Assembly: GCA_029260795.1 (NCBI GenBank)
Contig: JAJDCO010000063.1
Span: 1 to 64,000, forward strand
Source of the DNA: Planctomycetota bacterium
Lineage (GTDB): Bacteria > Planctomycetota > OFTM77
DNA: 64,000 nucleotides
Direction of reading: 5' to 3'
The notes below the pieces were generated by a model. That model was not told the DNA's origin and did no database searches. It worked only from the letters and a program-made list of their open reading frames with translations. A program made the translations under genes and the position numbers. This document shows, one piece after another, positions 60,054-64,000 of this stretch (position 1 is its first letter; every line of letters begins with the position of its first letter).

Positions 60054-63000
60054 TCACTTCACGATGGCATCCAACGCCGCTTCGATGGCGGCTCGCACGG
60101 CAGCGTCTTCGTCCTTACGGACGCGGAGCAGAGCCGGCAGCGCGGCTTCGCTTCCCAATCGGCCCAGCGCTTGGGCACCCGCGATTCGGACGCTCGACGC
60201 GGGATCGGACAGCATCGCGGTCAGCTCCTGCAACGCTTCGGGTGACGACGACCCTCCGTGAACGCTCTCGGCAAACCGTTTCTGGTCGAGATAGAACCGG
60301 ATCTTTTGGATCGAGCCCTGGGCGGCTTGCCGCACCTCGGGCAGGCGGTGTCGCAGCAGCTCGACGAGGCGAGGAAGGAGGTCCTCGTCCAAGAAGGTGC
60401 CGAGAGCCTCGATCGCCTTGGCGCGGACGTCGGCGTCGTCGGCCTCGAGCTGCTCGAGCACGAGCTGTCTCGCGCGCGGTTCCGCAAAGCGGGTGAGTGT
60501 CTCGAGGGCCTCGATGCGCACGATCGGCTCCTTCGCACGTGAGAGGAGCTCGGCAAGCCCGTCGAGCGCGGCCTCGGCGGGATATTTCGCCAGCGACCGC
60601 ACCATCGGAATCTGGTTGTTGTTCTTCCAGACTTGGCTCAGCGTGAACTCGACCAGGTCCGGGATGGCCTCTGGGCGAGCCAGGCGATCGATGGCCATGG
60701 CCGCGGCATGCCTCTGTCCATTCTCTCTCCCCTCCTTCAGCAGACTCAAAAGAACGTCGAACGCCCGCGGATCCCCACTCGCGCCGAGAGAATGGATCGC
60801 TTTGCTGCCTTGCCCCGGGACGAGTGCGACCAGGTCGTCGAACTCGCCGATCTGGAGCAGGAGCAGCTCGGCATTGTGACGGACCTGCTCGTCGCCGGAT
60901 TGGGCATAGCGGCGCACGGATGGCAAGGCGCTCGGCCCGGCGAGGCCCCGCAGGAGCTGGAGAATCTGCACCTGCAGCCCGGTCGGGGCGAGCTCGAGTG
61001 CCGCGATGAGGCGCTGAGAATCCTCTGCCTGAGCAGACCTATTGAGCGTTCTGTGGAAGGTCTTCCAGGCTTGCACATTCAGGTCCGGCAGCCGCTCCAA
61101 CATCGTGTCGATGGCCAACCGGACTCCGACGCCGTTCTTCACGAGCCGGTCAATCGCATTGCTGGCCCGATTGACGGCGTTGGTGTTCGGATCGGTCAAG
61201 GCTTCCACCAAGTAGGGAAGAACGCGCGCGTCTTCGATGTCGTCCAGCGCGCTCACCGCTCGGTCTCGCGTCGGACCGTCTTCGGATCGGACATGTCGGC
61301 CGATGGGCTCGATCAGCTCAGGGACATCCAGCTTGTCGGCTATGTAGAGTGCGGTGTTGACTTGCTTCGAGTCCCCTCGGTTCAGAATCTGTGCCAAGGC
61401 GGGAGCCAGCACCGGTGAGTGCACGGATTGAGCCGCCCACAGCGCTTGATCGACGACCGCACGGTCGTCCGAGCGGAGCGCCTGGGCGACGGCCGGCACG
61501 GCGGCCTCGATCTTCAGGTTGCCGATGATGCGGAGCACCTTCACCTGGACGCTCGGTGACAGTCTCTCGAAGCCCTCGAGCGAGCCGATGGTCTTCGAGA
61601 CGCTCTCGCGGTCGCTCTGGACGAGCGCCTTGTCGATCAGGCTGTCCGGCAGCTCGGTCAGGTGCGCGAACAAGAGATCCCGCACGACCGGTTCTCGCAC
61701 GTGCTGCTCCAATCGGCTCTGAACGTTGGACCCCAGAATGGGATCGGAGGCCAGCTCGATGAAGCGTTGGGCGACGAGCGGGTCGCTCAGGCGGCCATCG
61801 AGGGCGCCCAATGCGGACCGCGCGACCGAAGGCAGCGGGTCATCGAGGTTTCGGAGCAAGAAGTCGCGGGCTCGCTCCGTCGGGAGCTGCCCGAGAGTGG
61901 ACATCACCCATTGCCGCAGCTCGACCGGGGCGCCCTCCGACAAGGCGATCAGGCGCTCGACACAGCTCGCCAGGACGGCTGGCTCTTCGAACAGTGGCTG
62001 TCGGTGCTGGGACCATCGATTCAGTGCCTCGACGGCAGCCCTGGCCACGTCGGGTTGGGCCGGGTCGAGCGCGTCGACGGCGGCCTCGATCCACTGATCG
62101 AATCCTTGTCGTCGCTGAGCGGCCTTCTCGAAGAAGGCGGTTCGGACCCGCGGGTCGTCGTCGCTCAAGGCCTTCGAGGACGCAGCGCGGAACTCGGGGA
62201 ATCGATACTCCCACATGAGCAGGAGCTGAACCGTCTGCGCCCGCACGGTGGCCGAGGAGTCGTCCATCCGTCGCGCCAGTCGGTCGGGAAAGCGTTGCGC
62301 GTCTTCGCTGCCGGGCCACAGGTCGACGCCGATGGCGCGAACGGCGGCGGACTCGTCTTCGAGGAAGGAGAAGACCACCTCGGCGTTCCAGGGCTTCTTC
62401 TTCAGAAAGGTCTGCAACGCTTGCTGCACGACGGTGTCGGCCGACCGGAGTGCATTCCGCAGGACGGGCAGCAAGGTCGCGTCGCGTCCGGCGAAGTCGA
62501 CGAGGAGGCGCGCGACCTCTTGGCTCGCGAAGTAGTCGCTCGTCGTGAGCGCTTCGACCAAGAAGGGCGCGACGTCCGATCCGATCCCCATGAGGGCTTC
62601 GGCCGCTTGCTTGCGAACGGCTTCGTCCTCGGCATTGAGGCGCTCGATCAGGCTCACCACCTTGCGGCGCAGGCTAGCCTGCTCGGTATCCGATCCCGTG
62701 AGCGCCTCCTGGGCGGCGTCCAAGATCGGCTGGAGCTCGGCTCGCTGAGCGTCGGTGAGAATCGTGAGCGCCGCGATCTCGGCACGCACCTTCTCGAGCT
62801 CACCCTGCGTTCGCCGGAGGACGGGATGGTTGGCCGTGTAGAGCTTCGCGTTGTGCTCGTGCGTCCGCTCGAGGTCTCGCACTTTCTGAACGAGCTCAGC
62901 GTGCTTCTCTTGATTCGATGCGGAGTCGCTTGCCACCGCATACTTCGCCAGCAGCTCCCGCAGCAACGCTCGACTCTCTTCGAGTCGCCCGAGGCGGCTC

Positions 63001-63251
63001 AGCGTCAGGGCCATCCGAAGCTGTGTGAGGGCGCGAACGATCGGGCCGATGGGATCGACCTCCAGCACGCGCCGGTAGATCGCCAGCGCTTCCTCGTAGC
63101 GACCGCTCGCCACCTCGAGGTACCAGGCCTCTTGAAGCTGGGCTTCGACGGAGTCGTCTGCGGAGGTCTCGGCCGGCGGCTGCGTCTGCCCGCGGGCCGA
63201 GAGAGCCAGCAGCATTCCGACGATCACGACGAGGGGGAATCGCTTCGACAT
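60054..63251 (-). CDS. Long secreted HEAT-repeat protein with N-terminal TPR
   Basis: 1065 residues with a signal peptide (about 1-22). One or two TPR-like helices (YLEVASGRYEEALAIYRRVLEVDPIG) and a short coiled coil (about 115-160) are followed by about 20 HEAT/PBS units to the C-terminus (LIERLNAEDEAVRKQAAEALMGIG, VRIAGAQALGRLGSEAALPALLRVRKDEDAAVRAAIEAALDAI read in parts). Likely a superhelical scaffold in the periplasm. Start: GTG 63254 and ATG 63251 are adjacent; AGGAG fits either. Confidence 0.8.
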   Translation of the reverse strand: MSKRFPLVVIVGMLLALSARGQTQPPAETSADDSVEAQLQEAWYLEVASGRYEEALAIYRRVLEVDPIGPIVRALTQLRMALTLSRLGRLEESRALLRELLAKYAVASDSASNQEKHAELVQKVRDLERTHEHNAKLYTANHPVLRRTQGELEKVRAEIAALTILTDAQRAELQPILDAAQEALTGSDTEQASLRRKVVSLIERLNAEDEAVRKQAAEALMGIGSDVAPFLVEALTTSDYFASQEVARLLVDFAGRDATLLPVLRNALRSADTVVQQALQTFLKKKPWNAEVVFSFLEDESAAVRAIGVDLWPGSEDAQRFPDRLARRMDDSSATVRAQTVQLLLMWEYRFPEFRAASSKALSDDDPRVRTAFFEKAAQRRQGFDQWIEAAVDALDPAQPDVARAAVEALNRWSQHRQPLFEEPAVLASCVERLIALSEGAPVELRQWVMSTLGQLPTERARDFLLRNLDDPLPSVARSALGALDGRLSDPLVAQRFIELASDPILGSNVQSRLEQHVREPVVRDLLFAHLTELPDSLIDKALVQSDRESVSKTIGSLEGFERLSPSVQVKVLRIIGNLKIEAAVPAVAQALRSDDRAVVDQALWAAQSVHSPVLAPALAQILNRGDSKQVNTALYIADKLDVPELIEPIGRHVRSEDGPTRDRAVSALDDIEDARVLPYLVEALTDPNTNAVNRASNAIDRLVKNGVGVRLAIDTMLERLPDLNVQAWKTFHRTLNRSAQAEDSQRLIAALELAPTGLQVQILQLLRGLAGPSALPSVRRYAQSGDEQVRHNAELLLLQIGEFDDLVALVPGQGSKAIHSLGASGDPRAFDVLLSLLKEGRENGQRHAAAMAIDRLARPEAIPDLVEFTLSQVWKNNNQIPMVRSLAKYPAEAALDGLAELLSRAKEPIVRIEALETLTRFAEPRARQLVLEQLEADDADVRAKAIEALGTFLDEDLLPRLVELLRHRLPEVRQAAQGSIQKIRFYLDQKRFAESVHGGSSSPEALQELTAMLSDPASSVRIAGAQALGRLGSEAALPALLRVRKDEDAAVRAAIEAALDAIVK

Positions 63252-63399
63252 CACGGTGCTCCTGAACAGTGAAGGGATCGAGCCAATGCGCTCGACCCTA
63301 CCGAGATCGTCTCCCTGTGATGTCAGATCGCTGTTTGAAGTTGTGAGCCGGTGTAAGTCGTCGTCACCCGACTAGGCGGCCCGCGTGTTTTCGGGTTCC

Positions 63400-64000
63400 A
63401 TGGAAGCGAACCTCACTTGGAGCAGCCGCCCTTTGCCTCGACCGAATCCAACCCGATACTCGCTCGGCACGACGCTCGCCCTCATCGGCATCGTCGGCGC
63501 GTTCGCGGTTCTGCTGGCGACGCTGATCCGGCTGCAGCTCGATCGGGATGCCCAGGATTTCCGGAGCTCTCTCGTCTCGATCAGTGAGGAGGCGACCGAG
63601 GGCGTGCACGCGGATCTGCATCGATCGATCGAGGAGGCGCTCGATCGTCTCGCCGCCATCGAGGTCGGCGACGCCCGGGCACTGCGCCGATTTCAAGAGG
63701 CGACGCCGCTCGTCGAGATGCCGTTCCAACACGTCGGCGGAGCCTTCGTCTGGCCGCCGTCGCGCGCGCGACACAACCCGACCGAGCTCCCATCGACGCC
63801 GCTGTCGGAGCGCCTGCTGCGCGCTGAGCGGCGAGCACAGGAGCGGGCGAGTGGCTCGGATCGGGTGCTGGCCGAGCGGACCTTCGCGACGCTCTTGGAA
63901 GAGAGGCTCCCACCCGAGGCCTTCGCCCGCAACGCGCTGCGTTTCGCCTCGTTCCTCGCCGAGGACCCGGAGCGTCTCGATGTCGCGATCACCTGGTGTC
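63400..64000 (+). CDS. N-terminal part of a membrane-anchored protein, possible sensor kinase (cut by window end)
   Basis: From the ATG at 63400 a frame stays open for 200 codons to the window edge. A short basic N-terminus (SSRPLPRPNPTRYS) precedes a membrane helix at about residues 21-43 (LGTTLALIGIVGAFAVLLATLI). The following periplasmic-looking region starts with RLQLDRDAQDFRSSLVSISEEATEGVHADLHRSIEEALDRL, a helical pattern typical of the extracytoplasmic part of histidine kinases or diguanylate cyclases. The type cannot be decided without the C-terminus. An in-frame GTG at 63385 is an alternative start. Divergent from the HEAT gene, 148 bp away. Confidence 0.65.
   Translation, partial: MEANLTWSSRPLPRPNPTRYSLGTTLALIGIVGAFAVLLATLIRLQLDRDAQDFRSSLVSISEEATEGVHADLHRSIEEALDRLAAIEVGDARALRRFQEATPLVEMPFQHVGGAFVWPPSRARHNPTELPSTPLSERLLRAERRAQERASGSDRVLAERTFATLLEERLPPEAFARNALRFASFLAEDPERLDVAITWC

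Overview
The window is GC-rich chromosomal DNA that most likely comes from a member of the Planctomycetota, probably a deep-branching one. Markers of that phylum are two modules of DUF1501 and DUF1549/DUF1553 proteins with planctomycete-type cytochrome c domains, an ECF sigma factor of the Sig-70_X6 type coupled to a Ser/Thr kinase-WD40 protein, CRTAC1-type FG-GAP/ASPIC proteins, a malectin/choice-of-anchor protein, and many HEAT/TPR secreted proteins. Unlike many planctomycetes it keeps a long peptidoglycan/division (dcw) cluster. The assignment is inference from gene content; there is no rRNA in the window.

Layout. 1-5.1 kb (minus strand): a truncated TPR protein, a 4 x 57-bp tandem repeat, and an ECF sigma/kinase-WD40 pair overlapping by GTGA. 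5.5-7.1 kb: a HEAT lipoprotein and a zinc-ribbon protein. 7.4-20.8 kb: the dcw cluster, mraZ-rsmH-ftsL-like-ftsI-murE-murF-mraY-(gap)-ftsW-LysM protein-murG-murC-murB, tightly packed and preceded by a textbook array of MraZ boxes (TGGGN every 10 bp). murD is missing from its usual place between mraY and ftsW, and ddl/ftsQ/ftsA/ftsZ do not follow murB. 20.9-22.2 kb: an alpha/beta hydrolase and a VOC protein. 22.5-32.4 kb: two large secreted beta-propeller proteins, an M28 peptidase and a truncated M20 peptidase. 32.4-42.1 kb (minus): the two planctomycete modules, with a 37-bp tandem repeat between them. 42.1-43.1 kb: an unusual intergenic region rich in palindromes. 43.1-49.2 kb: aspartate kinase, TPR lipoprotein, HemG, CRTAC1 protein and beta-lactamase-like serine hydrolase. 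49.8-57.9 kb (minus): an orphan secreted protein, then a folP-MFP-RND operon. 58.1-64 kb: a site-2 protease homologue, a receiver-PAS-receiver protein, a long HEAT protein and the start of a membrane protein cut by the window end.

How the genes work together. The dcw cluster supplies cytoplasmic muropeptide synthesis (murB, C, E, F), lipid I/II synthesis (mraY, murG) and the septal FtsW-FtsI pair; the DNPR motif in MurE predicts meso-diaminopimelate peptidoglycan. The aspartate kinase feeds the same diaminopimelate/lysine route. The inserted LysM membrane protein is a candidate wall-binding division factor.

The most noteworthy points are the preserved MraZ operator in a cluster without murD or ftsZ, and a dihydropteroate synthase that carries the signature motifs of the mobile sulfonamide-resistance enzymes Sul1/Sul2 and sits directly upstream of an RND efflux pump on the same transcript. 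No tRNA, rRNA, CRISPR array, transposase or complete insertion sequence was recognised.
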